Shown here piece after piece: positions 1-7,781 of a stretch of DNA of 64,000 bases. Location of the stretch: the NCBI GenBank assembly GCA_963753485.1, contig CAVWCL010000003.1:62001-126000 (forward strand). Direction: 5' to 3'. The notes under the pieces were generated by a model, which was given only the letters and a program-made list of their open reading frames with translations, made no database searches and was not told the DNA's origin. The position numbers and the translations under genes were made by a program. The stretch is from CAWDLX01 sp963753485. Lineage in GTDB: Bacteria; Actinomycetota; Actinomycetes; Mycobacteriales; Micromonosporaceae. Within the stretch, counting starts at the first letter, position 1, and each line of letters starts with the position of its first letter.

Positions 1-950
1 CGGTCGAGCTGGTAGACGGCGCAGAGCGCCCCGCAGGCCCCGCCGGTAGCGGTGCCGATATTGCCGGTGGACCAGGCGGCATCCAGCACATAGAAGCGGA
101 CGCCGCCGGTGCTGAACGCGAAGAAGGAGGTGGGGTAGCTCGCCGGGAGGCTGCCATCGATCGACGGGTATGCCTGCATGGCGTAACTGCCGGTGGAGCT
201 GGCGGTGACCGTCGCTTGTGGCCACATGGACAGGAAGGTCGAGACCCGGCCGTGGTTGCCGGACGCAGTGAAGAGCGGCAACCGTTGACCTGGGACGGCC
301 CAGTACGCCGGGGCGAACATGGCGCTCACATTGGGCCCGGTCTGGTTGAGGTCGCCATAGTTCGTCTGGGAGCCGGCCTGGTACGCGATGTCGCCAGTCG
401 AGATGGCGAACCGGGCCCCGCTGGCCGCGATGAGCGCGTCCACCGCCGCCTGATTGGTGTTCAGGCCGCCGTTGTTGGCGCCGCTGGCCGTGGTGGTGTC
501 GCCCAGGTCGCCGACGACCAGGAAGCTGAAGCTGCGGGTGCTGGTGGCCGGGCTGACGGTGGTGAACTGTGGCGAGGCGTTGGTGCCCAGCAGATCCACC
601 TCGGGTGGGCCGCCGGCGAAGATCCGGTAGCAGTAGGGTTGGCCGCCGGCGAGCCCGGTCATCGCCACCGAGGTCTGGAACTCCGCCACGCCGTTCACGG
701 TGATCGGTACCGATGGCGCCGAGATCGTGTGGGTCGTGCAGGCACCGGGCGGACCGTAGCGCACGGTGCCTGGGCCGGATGTGCTGGCGGCCCAGGTGAC
801 CCGGGTCGAGGTCGTCGTCACGTCGGTCAGGTACGGCGCGCGGGTGAGCCGGGCGCTGGCGCCGGGTAGCTGGGCGCGGGCGAGCGGCGGCCCGGTGACG
901 ACCGTGCCAGCAATGACGGTGGCGGTCAGGATGACGCGGTACCGGCGCAC
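1..950 (-). CDS. Secreted purple acid phosphatase-like metallophosphoesterase (3' end beyond window)
   Basis: The minus strand encodes at least 316 residues and runs off the left edge. The GTG start at 950 has a GGGGGGAA ribosome site about 6 nt upstream. An N-terminal signal peptide (basic VRRYR, then a hydrophobic stretch ending in ARA) predicts export. A fibronectin-III-like N-terminal domain (about residues 30-130) precedes the phosphoesterase domain, whose metal-binding motifs are visible in order: GDLGD, GDIAY and GNH. This is the layout of purple acid phosphatases, which use a dinuclear metal centre to hydrolyse phosphomonoesters outside the cell. The C-terminal His motifs lie outside the window. 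It diverges from the acetyltransferase gene at 1006. Confidence 0.85.
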   Translation of the reverse strand, partial: MRRYRVILTATVIAGTVVTGPPLARAQLPGASARLTRAPYLTDVTTTSTRVTWAASTSGPGTVRYGPPGACTTHTISAPSVPITVNGVAEFQTSVAMTGLAGGQPYCYRIFAGGPPEVDLLGTNASPQFTTVSPATSTRSFSFLVVGDLGDTTTASGANNGGLNTNQAAVDALIAASGARFAISTGDIAYQAGSQTNYGDLNQTGPNVSAMFAPAYWAVPGQRLPLFTASGNHGRVSTFLSMWPQATVTASSTGSYAMQAYPSIDGSLPASYPTSFFAFSTGGVRFYVLDAAWSTGNIGTATGGACGALCAVYQLD

Positions 951-1005
951 GGCAGTTCCCCCCGTTTCCCTGCCGCCCGTACCTATTGAAACATCGTGAC
1001 CGGCG

Positions 1006-1503
1006 GTGTCTGCTGGGCGGGTGGGCTCTGTCGCGGTGCGCGCGGCCGGCGCCGCGGACCGGCCGCGGGTGGCGCAGGCCCTGTCCGAGCTCTGGGGGCC
1101 GACGGTGGTCGCCCACGGCACCAGCTTCGACCCGGCCGACCTGCCGGCGCTGATCGCCGAACGGGACGGGCAGCTCGCCGGCGTGCTCACGTACCAGGTG
1201 GAGGGCGACGGTCTCGAGGTGGTGACGATCAATGGTGTGCCTCGGCTGACCGGGGCCGGGTCGGCGCTGCTGGCCGCGGCCGAGGCGCACGCCCGCCGCT
1301 GCGGCCTGCGCCGGCTCTGGCTGGTCACCACGAACGACAACCTCGACGCGTTGCGCTTCTACCAGCGACGCGGGCTGCGCATCGTCGCGCTGGCACCGGG
1401 CGCGGTGGATGCGAGCCGGCGCACGCTCAAGCCGACCATCCCGGTTGTCGGTGCCTACGGCATCGGGATCCACGACGAGATCACGTTGGAGCGGCGCTGG
1501 TAG
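1006..1503 (+). CDS. GNAT family N-acetyltransferase
   Basis: A 165-residue single-domain protein with the GNAT fold. The acetyl-CoA binding segment lies around residues 80-95 (GAGSALLAAAEAHARR) and is followed by the typical motif B region NDNLDALRFYQRRGL, where the Asn and the late Tyr are characteristic. The acceptor substrate cannot be told. The start is uncertain: GTG at 1006 and GTG at 1021 both fit and neither has a strong ribosome site. It is divergent from the phosphatase-like gene (55-bp gap), and the methyltransferase at 1567 follows in the same direction. Confidence 0.8.
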   Translation: MSAGRVGSVAVRAAGAADRPRVAQALSELWGPTVVAHGTSFDPADLPALIAERDGQLAGVLTYQVEGDGLEVVTINGVPRLTGAGSALLAAAEAHARRCGLRRLWLVTTNDNLDALRFYQRRGLRIVALAPGAVDASRRTLKPTIPVVGAYGIGIHDEITLERRW

Positions 1504-1566
1504 TGCATCCGGCCCGGCTCGGCTATGCTCCTAACCAAGACGTACGTACGGCTTGGGAGATCGCCG

Positions 1567-2331
1567 ATGTGGAACCCGACCAGCTACCTCGCCTACGCCG
1601 ACGAGCGGGCCCGACCCTTCGCCGACCTGGTCGGGCGGATCGCGGCCGAGCATCCGGCGCTCGTGACCGACCTCGGCTGCGGCCCCGGCAATCTGACCGC
1701 GAGCCTCGCGCAGCGCTGGCCGGCGGCCCGGATCGTCGGCATCGACTCCTCGCCCGAGATGATCGACAGGGCCCGCGCCAGCGGCGCTCGGGCCGAGTTC
1801 GCGCTGCTCGATGTGGCGCAGTGGGTTCCCGCCGGCGATGTCGTGATCTCCAACGCCACCCTGCAGTGGGTGCCCGGACACGAGCAGCTCCTGCGCCGGT
1901 GGACCGCTGCCCTCGGCGCCGGGAGCTGGCTGGCGTTCCAGGTGCCAGGCAACTTCGACGCCCCATCGCACCGGGCAATCCGCGAGGTGGCGGCTGACTG
2001 GCCGGCTCTTTCCGGCGTGCTGCGCCACGACACGGTTCTTGATCCGGCCGGCTACACCCGGCTGCTGCGGGCGGCCGGCTGCGCCGTCGATGCCTGGGAG
2101 ACCACCTACCTGCACGTGCTGGCGGCCCCGCCGGCGAGCGACCATCCGGTCCTCACCTGGCTGGAGGGCACCGGCCTGCGGCCGGTCCGGGCGGCGTTGG
2201 TCGACGACGCCTGGTCGCAGTTCCGGGCGGCCCTGGCGCCGCGGCTGGCCGATGCCTATCCGGTACGGGAGGCGACGGTGCTCTTCCCGTTCCGGCGGAT
2301 CTTCATGGTCGCCCGGGTCGGCGCGACCTGA
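1567..2331 (+). CDS. tam: Trans-aconitate 2-methyltransferase
   Basis: A 254-residue class I SAM-dependent methyltransferase. Family members methylate the spontaneously formed inhibitor trans-aconitate, protecting the citric acid cycle. The N-terminus MWNPTSYLAYADERARPF matches the family signature (WNP..Y..F..ER.RP). The SAM motif DLGCGPGNLT lies at residues 35-44 and the acidic loop GIDSSPEMI follows. ATG at 1567 is chosen because GGGAG sits 7 nt upstream and because an upstream in-frame ATG (1525) would add residues foreign to the family. The cytoplasmic product is about the usual family length. Confidence 0.88.
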   Translation: MWNPTSYLAYADERARPFADLVGRIAAEHPALVTDLGCGPGNLTASLAQRWPAARIVGIDSSPEMIDRARASGARAEFALLDVAQWVPAGDVVISNATLQWVPGHEQLLRRWTAALGAGSWLAFQVPGNFDAPSHRAIREVAADWPALSGVLRHDTVLDPAGYTRLLRAAGCAVDAWETTYLHVLAAPPASDHPVLTWLEGTGLRPVRAALVDDAWSQFRAALAPRLADAYPVREATVLFPFRRIFMVARVGAT

Positions 2332-2357
2332 CCTCAGGCCGGACGTCGGGCCCGGCC

Positions 2358-2735
2358 TCAGGCCCGGTACGCCGCCAGCTCGACCTCGACCAGGTGATCC
2401 GGGTGGGCCAGCCCACTGACCACGACCAGCGACGACGCCGGCCGGACCGCCGCGAAGAGCTCACCGTGGACCCGGCCGACCGCGTCGACATCGGCTGGGC
2501 GGACCACGTACATCCGGGTACGGGCGACGTCGTCGATCGAAGCGCCGGCCCGCTCCAGCGCCGCCAGCCCGATACCGAAGGCGACCCGAGCTTGTCCGGC
2601 GGCGTCACCGACGTGGGTAACCTGGCCATCTACTGTGGACGTGCAGCCCGCGGTCAGGTACCAGGGGCCGGCGACCACCACGCGCGAGTAGCCGTACACC
2701 TCCTCGTACGGGCCGCCTGAGCCGTACCGCCGCAT
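2358..2735 (-). CDS. RidA family (YjgF/UK114) protein
   Basis: A 125-residue RidA-like protein. Family members hydrolyse reactive enamine/imine intermediates or act as related deaminases. Landmarks are G.WYLTAGCTS near the N-terminus, the central RMYVV segment (conserved Arg) and the C-terminal HPDHLVEVELAAYRA. ATG at 2735 is preceded by GGGAGGTGCCC, a strong ribosome site. It is convergent with tam (26-bp gap). A second RidA paralogue starts at 4078. The exact substrate is unknown. Confidence 0.85.
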   Translation of the reverse strand: MRRYGSGGPYEEVYGYSRVVVAGPWYLTAGCTSTVDGQVTHVGDAAGQARVAFGIGLAALERAGASIDDVARTRMYVVRPADVDAVGRVHGELFAAVRPASSLVVVSGLAHPDHLVEVELAAYRA

Positions 2736-2879
2736 GGGCACCTCCCTTAGCCTGGGCGCCCGGCACGCTATCACCGGCCGTCCGGACGCTGCCGGGTTTG
2801 TGCCTCCGGCGACCTGGGAGGGCGCAGCCGTCACCCGAGTCGGTGACCTTCCGGGGCGGGGTTTTTCTCTAATCAGTGC

Positions 2880-3300
2880 CGTAATCGCCGGAAACTGCCA
2901 TGAGCCTCGCGAGCTCCACTTCCCGACCACCGGGGACCTGAGCCGGACCAACACCGTCACCTCGGTGACTCAGGGGAGCAACTGCCCGACCGACCCCGCC
3001 GGTACGGCCACTGTGGACGTCCTTGTCCCCGCGCAGACCATCACCAAAAGCGCGAACCTCAGTACGGTCGTGGCGGGGGCGGCGGTCAGCTACCCGATCG
3101 CGATCACGAACAGTGGGCAGTCGGCGTACACCGGCACCACCGTGACCGACTCGCTCGCCGGGGTCGTCGACGACGCGACCTTCAACAACGACGCCGTCGC
3201 GACCGCCGGCGTGGTTGGCTACGACGAGCCCAACCTCACCCGGTCCGGGGACCTTGCCGGTCGGCGCCAGCGTCGGGGCGCGCGGTCGCCGGCGGTGGTT
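2880..3300 (+). pseudogene. Remnant of a DUF11-repeat surface protein
   Basis: In one frame the sequence reads about 120 residues typical of one DUF11 (isopeptide-type) repeat of actinobacterial surface proteins: GSNCPTDPAGTATVDVLV, then ITKSANLSTVVAGAAVSYPI and TNSGQSAYTGTTVTDSLAG. At about 3238-3260 the homology jumps frame: NLTRSGDL in one frame continues as LPVGASVGA in the next. No signal peptide, start site or further repeats remain, and the 3' end dissolves into a 39-bp tandem repeat. I read this as a degraded fragment of a much larger gene. Confidence 0.65.
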
Positions 3301-3307
3301 GCTCATG

Positions 3308-3398
3308 CCGGTGACCGGTGACCGGCCGCAGATGTGGGTGCGGGCGCCGGTGACCGGTGACCGGCCGCAGATGTGGGTGCCGGCGCCGGTGACCGGTG
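3308..3398. repeat. 39-bp tandem repeat, about 2.3 copies
   Basis: A unit beginning CCGGTGACCGGTGACCGGCC starts at 3308, 3347 and (partial, 13 bp) 3386, giving a 39-bp period with one visible mismatch in the second copy. It lies at the 3' side of the DUF11 remnant and ends just before the stop of the LPXTG gene. It probably arose by slippage; no function is apparent. Confidence 0.8.
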
Positions 3399-3402
3399 CC
3401 CA

Positions 3403-3798
3403 TTACAGGCGGGACGCCCGACGCCGCCGGGCAACCATGAACCACACCAGGACGCAGCCGACCACTACCGCGGCGGTGCCCACCACGATCTGGCCGATCA
3501 GCCGGTCGCCGGCGGTACCCGTCGTCGGCAGGGCGCTCGCACCGCCGGGCTGCGGCGGCACTCCCGTCGGGTGGCGGCTCGCGGTGGGTGTCGGCGGTGT
3601 GGGTGACGGTGGTGTGGGAGTCGGCGTGCGAGGGCTGGGCGATGGCGCGAGCACACTGACCCCGACGCCGACCTGGAGGCTGCCAATCGAGGCGAGGGCG
3701 GCGTGGGGCGCGGCCCCGGCGGTGCCGGTGGCGACCGCGCCGATGGCGAGCAGGCCGCTGGCGGCCATGAGCAGAAGCACAAACCGCCGCAGATCCAT
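3403..3798 (-). CDS. LPXTG-type sortase-anchored surface protein
   Basis: A 131-residue protein with all parts of a cell-wall sorting substrate. There is an N-terminal signal peptide (MDLRR, hydrophobic core, cleavage near AGAAP), a short mature region and a Pro/Thr/Ser-rich spacer (about residues 55-85). LPTTG follows, then a single membrane span and a basic tail ARRRRASRL. Sortase would cleave inside LPTTG and attach the protein to peptidoglycan. ATG at 3798 has GGGGGAA 5 nt upstream. There is no recognisable enzymatic domain and no sortase gene in the window. The neighbouring DUF11 remnant is also of cell-surface type. Confidence 0.8.
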   Translation of the reverse strand: MDLRRFVLLLMAASGLLAIGAVATGTAGAAPHAALASIGSLQVGVGVSVLAPSPSPRTPTPTPPSPTPPTPTASRHPTGVPPQPGGASALPTTGTAGDRLIGQIVVGTAAVVVGCVLVWFMVARRRRASRL

Positions 3799-3928
3799 GA
3801 GGTTCCCCCGTAGCGTTCGCCACTCCCCACCGGCCAACGCCACGACGGTAGCGGATCGCGAGCAGGGTCACGGCCGTCTTCGCCGAAACAGGGTCCGCGG
3901 CGGCCGGCCCTCTCGCCTCGTCCGCGTC

Positions 3929-3987
3929 GATCCCGCGCCCTGTCCGCCGGCCGATCCCGCGCCCTGTCCGCCGGCCGATCCCGCGCC
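3929..3987. repeat. 24-bp tandem repeat, about 2.5 copies
   Basis: Copies of a unit starting GATCCCGCGCCCTGTCCGCC begin at 3929, 3953 and 3977 (last one partial). The repeat abuts the 56-bp inverted-repeat element on its left side, in the space between the LPXTG gene and the RidA gene. No function is apparent. Confidence 0.8.
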
Positions 3988-3996
3988 TTCCGCGCC

Positions 3997-4052
3997 GATC
4001 TAGGGCTTATGCACATGGTTGGATCTCGGATCGTGTGCGTACGCCCTAGATC
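3997..4052 (-). repeat. 56-bp inverted-repeat element, copy 1
   Basis: Exactly 56 bp bounded by perfect 10-bp inverted ends GATCTAGGGC and GCCCTAGATC. Its reverse complement aligns along its whole length with the copies at 11736 and 18389, sharing the internal core GAGATC followed by AAC, so it is in the opposite orientation. Unlike the other two copies it lies between divergent genes, just upstream of the RidA start. It is probably a dispersed REP/MITE-like element. Confidence 0.85.
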
Positions 4053-4077
4053 GACTGGAATGGGCGCCGGACGTATT

Positions 4078-4455
4078 GTGCGTACTGTGCAGATCACGAG
4101 CATCGACGGGCACCCTCGGTCGTACGCCCAAGGTGCCCTGGTGAGCGGGGCCAGCCGCACCCTGTTCGTCAGCGGCCAGGTGCCCCGGGCGCCGGACGGC
4201 ACCGTCCCCGCTGGCTTCGACGCCCAGTGCCGATTGGCCTGGCGCAATGTGCTCGGCGTGCTGCACGAAGCCGGCCTCACCGAGCAGCACCTGGTCAAGG
4301 TGACCGTGTTCCTGTCCGATCGCGAGTTTCGCGAGGCCAACAACCGCATTCGCGACGAGGTGCTGGGCAGCCACCGGCCGGCTTTGAGTGTGGTCATCGC
4401 CGGGATCATCGACCCGGCCTGGTTGCTGGAGATCGAGGCGATCGCCGCCGCGTGA
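4078..4455 (+). CDS. RidA family protein, second paralogue
   Basis: About 125 residues with the RidA core: YAQGALVSG, TLFVSGQVPRAPDGTVPAGF, a central LVKVTVFLSDREFR and C-terminal RPALSVVIAGIIDPAWLLEI. Family proteins dispose of reactive enamine/imine species. The start is unclear: GTG at 4078 (CCGGA 6 nt upstream) and GTG at 4087 fit the domain. The ATG at 4009 is rejected because it lies inside the 56-bp repeat. It is convergent with the methyltransferase at 4569; a long palindrome lies between them. Confidence 0.8.
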   Translation: MRTVQITSIDGHPRSYAQGALVSGASRTLFVSGQVPRAPDGTVPAGFDAQCRLAWRNVLGVLHEAGLTEQHLVKVTVFLSDREFREANNRIRDEVLGSHRPALSVVIAGIIDPAWLLEIEAIAAA

Positions 4456-4518
4456 GCCAGAGTGTCGCGGGATCGCCATGTGCGGTGGCTCGATTCGTGG
4501 CCGGCCGAGCCAGAGCGA

Positions 4519-4574
4519 ACATGATCGCGAAGAGCTGGTGTCGTGATCGGAACACCAACTCTTCGCGATCATGT
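4519..4574. repeat. Long palindrome between convergent genes, probable terminator
   Basis: Arms starting ACATGATCGCGAAGAG are nearly perfect inverted repeats of about 23 bp around a short centre. The element follows the RidA stop at 4455 and overlaps the last codons and stop (4569-4571) of the minus-strand methyltransferase. It could form a very stable hairpin in either transcript. Its sequence is unrelated to the 56-bp element. Confidence 0.75.
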
Positions 4575-5237
4575 GTAAGCACCGCGATTCCGGCTCACCG
4601 GTCGCGCCTCGCCACGAATCCAGTCGCTGCCGTCGCGGCGAATCTGGCATTCCCATCCCGCGGCCCGCAGCCGGTCTGACAACGCCCGCGGGTCCACGAA
4701 GTTCTTCACGACCCGGAACGTGGTGCCGTCCTGCAGCCGCCGTTCGACGATCTCGTCGGCGCCCGGGACGTAAGCTTCCTTCTCACGTTCATCGATGTGC
4801 TCGTCGATGAACAACACTCGGCCATTCTCGGCCAGGAGGGGTCGCAGCAGCCGCCAGAATTGTTCGAACCGGTTCATCGGTACGTGGGAAAGCCAGGCCG
4901 AGAAGAAGATCACGTCAAACCGGTCGCCCGTCGTCCACGAGAACACGTCGGCAACGTCGAACGTGACGTTGCCCGACCTCATCCGACCACGAGCGATCGC
5001 CACCGCCTCGGGCGCCGCGTCGATCGCCACGACGGTGTCAGCCACGCCCACCAGCGCCTCGGTCCATAGGCCCGTTCCGCAGGCGATCTCCAGCACCCGT
5101 CCGCTCAGATGCATCTGCCCGACCAGCCGCGCGATGCGCTCACGAGCCGCCGCGACATCCCCATACGCCGTCACGTCGTACTCGCTCGCACGGCGCCGGT
5201 AGTAACCAATCTGCTCGGCCAGCACCTCGTCCGTCAC
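4569..5237 (-). CDS. Class I SAM-dependent methyltransferase
   Basis: A 222-residue methyltransferase. The SAM-binding motif VLEIACGTGLWTE is at about residues 46-58, with the acidic loop AIDAAPEAV after it and motif II-like DVIFFSAWLSHVP. GTG at 5237 (VTDEVLAEQIGYYRRRA) is chosen over longer forms because that is where similarity to the family begins; the ribosome site is weak. The methyl acceptor is unknown. The stop codon lies inside the palindrome at 4519-4574. Upstream (5238-5350) is a short gene-free stretch before the insertion element. Confidence 0.8.
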   Translation of the reverse strand: MTDEVLAEQIGYYRRRASEYDVTAYGDVAAARERIARLVGQMHLSGRVLEIACGTGLWTEALVGVADTVVAIDAAPEAVAIARGRMRSGNVTFDVADVFSWTTGDRFDVIFFSAWLSHVPMNRFEQFWRLLRPLLAENGRVLFIDEHIDEREKEAYVPGADEIVERRLQDGTTFRVVKNFVDPRALSDRLRAAGWECQIRRDGSDWIRGEARPVSRNRGAYT

Positions 5238-5410
5238 CGATCCATCATCACGCGGCGGCCCGTGGCGGGATCGAGCGGTACGCGTCAGCGCTGGAGCTGC
5301 CCGCCGGCCAACGCCCTTCCCTCCTGCGTCTGAGTTAAGGAACCATGATCGGGTTTTAATACCCAACCACCTGGAGGGTAAGTTGATCACTCTTCAGGAG
5401 GTTCCCGATC

Positions 5411-5752
5411 ATGTCCAACCCGCGACCGATACCAGCGGGCCGCAAGCCTCGCAGGCGGCTGGCCCCGTCGGAGAAGTACGAGATCTACGTCCAGGTTCTC
5501 ACCCAGCAGGCGACCCAGCGCGAGGCGGCCGAGAAGTTCGGCGTGGACCGCTCCACTGTGGTGCACATCTGCCGAACCGCCAAGCAGGGTGCGCTGGACG
5601 CGTTGGCGGCCTCGGTGCCGGGCCGGGCGGGTCAGTCGCCCGAGGCGGCCGAGCTGGTAGCGGCACGGGAGGAGCTGCAACGGCTGCGGGCCACGGTGAC
5701 CGAGCAGGCCGTGGCGCTGCACCTGCACCAGGGAAAATCGCCTTGGGACTGA
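5411..5752 (+). CDS. IS3-like orfA, helix-turn-helix protein
   Basis: A 113-residue protein with a basic N-terminus and a helix-turn-helix (TQREAAEKFGVDRSTVVHIC, about residues 36-55), followed by a leucine-bearing coiled coil (EELQRLRATVTEQAVAL). AGGAGG lies 10 nt before the ATG. Near its 3' end the in-frame heptamer G GGA AAA (5731-5737) is a canonical X XXY YYZ slip site. There a -1 shift would join it to orfB and yield the transposase; without the shift, orfA ends at the TGA at 5750-5752. Confidence 0.85.
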   Translation: MSNPRPIPAGRKPRRRLAPSEKYEIYVQVLTQQATQREAAEKFGVDRSTVVHICRTAKQGALDALAASVPGRAGQSPEAAELVAAREELQRLRATVTEQAVALHLHQGKSPWD

Positions 5753-6783
5753 CCGCCGGCCTGGTCCCGCCCCGGGTGGACGCGAGCGTCAAGGCCGGCC
5801 TGCTCGACCTGGTCGAGCACGCGGGCACCCTCGGCGTCGACCATGTGCGGGTGCTGCGCTGGCGGATCCGGGCCGCCCTGGATCGCTTGGAGGACACCAA
5901 GCCCGGCCCGGACCAACCTCTGCACGCGTTGCTGGGCTGGGAACGCGACGCCATCATCAAGGTAGCCGAGGAGTGGGGCGAGATCGACCGGTCGCACCGC
6001 AAGCTGGCCCACCGCGGCTCCCGCATCGGCGCCGTGCACGCCTCCGAGTCCACGTTCCTGCGGGTACTCGAGCAGGCGGGGATGCGTCTGCCCGCCACCC
6101 CGGCCCGCGAGCCACGCCCGCCCCGGCCCTGGCCGGACTGGGCCGAACTCGTCCCCGGCGTCATCTGGATCTACGACTTCACCCACTTCACCGCCGCCGG
6201 GCGGTGCGCGATCGCCGTGATGGACGTGGTGTCCCGCAAATGGCTGTCCACAGTGGTCTCCGCTGAGGAGACTTCCACCCAGGTCGAGGTAGCGTTCACC
6301 CGCGCCCTGCTCGCCGACGGCAAGGACCACCTACTGGAACAAGACCTGCTCGACGAACTGCGATCCGGCGTCGTGCCCGACGGCGACGAGTTGCCCGTGC
6401 TGCTCGCGTTGTCGGACAACGGGCCGCAGATGACCTCCAAGTCCACCAAGGCATTCCTGGCCGGCGCACGGATCGCGACCCACTTCGGCCGACCCGCCAC
6501 CCCCAACGACCAGGCCTGGATCGAGTCGCTGTTCGGCCACGTCAAGACCGAGCACCCGCACCTCGAGAAGATCACCGACCCGGGCGAGCTCGAACGTGAA
6601 CTCGACCGCATCCAACCGTTCCATAACACGGTCAGGCTCCACCAGGGTCTCGGCTATGTCACCCCAGAAGACGAACACACCGGCCGCGGCGACGCCATCC
6701 GCGCCGCCCGCCGCGCCGGGCTGCAGCACGCCCACGAAGCCAGGGTTGCGGCCCACCGCCAACTACGACAGGATCATCCGTGA
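5737..6783 (+). CDS. IS3-like orfB, DDE transposase part (made by -1 frameshift)
   Basis: About 348 residues in the -1 frame relative to orfA, with no plausible start or ribosome site of its own at the junction, so expression as an OrfAB fusion is inferred. The DDE catalytic triad is visible: Asp in WIYDFTHF, Asp in LALSDNGPQ and Glu in AWIESLFGHVK, with the usual Lys after the Glu. The helical region upstream (EEWGEIDRSHRKLAHRGSRI) is typical of the family. The reading frame is intact to the stop at 6781, so the element may still be active. Confidence 0.85.
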   Translation: MALGLTAGLVPPRVDASVKAGLLDLVEHAGTLGVDHVRVLRWRIRAALDRLEDTKPGPDQPLHALLGWERDAIIKVAEEWGEIDRSHRKLAHRGSRIGAVHASESTFLRVLEQAGMRLPATPAREPRPPRPWPDWAELVPGVIWIYDFTHFTAAGRCAIAVMDVVSRKWLSTVVSAEETSTQVEVAFTRALLADGKDHLLEQDLLDELRSGVVPDGDELPVLLALSDNGPQMTSKSTKAFLAGARIATHFGRPATPNDQAWIESLFGHVKTEHPHLEKITDPGELERELDRIQPFHNTVRLHQGLGYVTPEDEHTGRGDAIRAARRAGLQHAHEARVAAHRQLRQDHP

Positions 6784-6804
6784 ACACCCCCGGCTGGTTG
6801 GGTA

Positions 6805-7122
6805 TTACACCCCCGCTCTGGTGCATTTTCTCAGACACACCTCGTTGCCCCCGCACGCTCCCGGCGCCGTCGGCCACGGCAGTGGCGTCCTCGACACCTC
6901 ACCCGGCCCACTGATGGGCCCGCCCTCTGGCGGCGCGGCCGCCGGTGACAGCACGGCCACAACCGATCGCGAATCGCCCCACAGCCACACCGCGACCAGT
7001 ACCAAAACGAGCCCGGCCGCGATCAGCCGGGCCACCCGCACCCACCGCGGACGCGGCCGCCCCCATTTCAGTACGTCATCGTCGTGACCCACCACGACAA
7101 TCACAGCACCGCCACCCGCCAC
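6805..7122 (-). pseudogene. Single-span membrane protein gene truncated by the insertion element
   Basis: The minus strand encodes about 95 residues of host sequence: DDDVLKWGRPRPRWVRVAR, one membrane span (LIAAGLVLVLVAVWLW) and a Pro/Gly-rich extracellular start. It then runs into the right end of the IS, which supplies the last few residues and a TAA stop. The other side of the IS shows no continuing frame, so the remainder is lost. Several GTG codons (7122, 7104, 7092) could be the start. The N-terminal style resembles anchored secreted proteins of actinomycetes, but I cannot name a family. Confidence 0.5.
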
Positions 7123-7363
7123 CTGTCACCCGCGGCCGCGGCCGCGGAGACCGTCTGGTCGAAGGCACCAGGTCGACAGCCCGGTCAGCGGCACGTGAGG
7201 AGGATCAAAACACCGACGAGAAAGGGCGCCGCGAAGCGGCGCGCGCCATGCGGCATGAGCGGGACATCAAAACGCACCAACCAGAAGAGGCGCCGCGAAG
7301 CGTCGGGCCCAATGCGGCAAAGTAGCGCGCGTCGCTCCCGGCTCGATGTACCTGCCCCGTCGC
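7123..7363. other. Gene-free stretch with a GC-rich hairpin
   Basis: No convincing gene. A perfect 7-bp stem GCGCCGC / GCGGCGC with loop GAA lies at 7226-7242, and a related GCGCCGCGAAGCG motif recurs near 7291. This could terminate the VapC transcript arriving on the minus strand, although no T-run follows. Confidence 0.45.
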
Positions 7364-7780
7364 TTATGTCGCGTCGAATGGGTTGATGAACTGGACTCCG
7401 GTTCTTGCGATATCGCCGACATTCCGCGTCACCAGCGTTAGTCGATGCACGTTGGCCGTTGCGGCCATCAGGCCGTCGATGACGGGCGGCGGCTGTGGCG
7501 AGGCGTTGAGTCGGCCCCACTCCTCGGCGATGTCGACCGTAACCGGCAGGATCTTGTCCCGATAGGAAGCGATCAGCCCGGTCAGCCATCGCTCCAACGT
7601 GTCGGCCTGACCGGGATCTCGGTGACGGATGCGCTCAACGCCCTGGCGGATCTCACCGACGGCCAGCGTGCTCAGATACGCACTCGTGTGCGCGTGAGCT
7701 TGATGCCAGGCGAGCACGTGCGGATTCGGAGAACGCTTGCGAAGCTCAGAGATGACATTCGTGTCCAGCAAGAACGCCAC
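7364..7780 (-). CDS. vapC: PIN-domain toxin, VapC family
   Basis: A 138-residue PIN ribonuclease. The acidic metal-binding residues are placed as in VapC: the first Asp in FLLDTNVISE, a Glu in LAVGEIRQGVER, Asp/Glu in VDIAEEWGRL and Asp in VIDGLMAATA. VapC toxins cleave specific RNAs until neutralised by the partner antitoxin. GTG at 7780 lies one base after the antitoxin stop (TAG C GTG), so translation is probably coupled. In-frame codons upstream overlap the antitoxin and are not used here. Confidence 0.88.
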   Translation of the reverse strand: MAFLLDTNVISELRKRSPNPHVLAWHQAHAHTSAYLSTLAVGEIRQGVERIRHRDPGQADTLERWLTGLIASYRDKILPVTVDIAEEWGRLNASPQPPPVIDGLMAATANVHRLTLVTRNVGDIARTGVQFINPFDAT

Positions 7781-7781
7781 G

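Larger units (their letters stand above)
5351..6814 (+). mobile_element. IS3-like insertion sequence with overlapping orfA/orfB
   Basis: About 1.46 kb with imperfect terminal inverted repeats sharing the core TAATACCCAACCA (left at 5357, right as its complement ending at 6807). It holds a helix-turn-helix orfA and a DDE integrase orfB in the -1 frame, the layout of the IS3 family. I see no clear target-site duplication: the flanks CATGATC on the left and GCTCTGG on the right do not match. The element truncates a membrane-protein gene on its right. The exact ends are uncertain by several bases. Confidence 0.85.

Noticed and set aside
2734..3321. A 195-codon plus-strand frame considered as an intact gene
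   Set aside because: The DUF11 homology starts inside it and leaves it by a frameshift; there is no signal peptide, and its start overlaps the RidA start region on the other strand.
3308..3990. Tandem repeats considered as a CRISPR array
   Set aside because: The 39-bp and 24-bp repeats are contiguous with no unique spacers and only 2-3 copies; no cas genes are present.
5338..6825. Target-site duplication of the IS3-like element
   Set aside because: I compared bases outside the inverted repeats and found no 3-5 bp match; the ends are imprecise or flanking DNA was lost.
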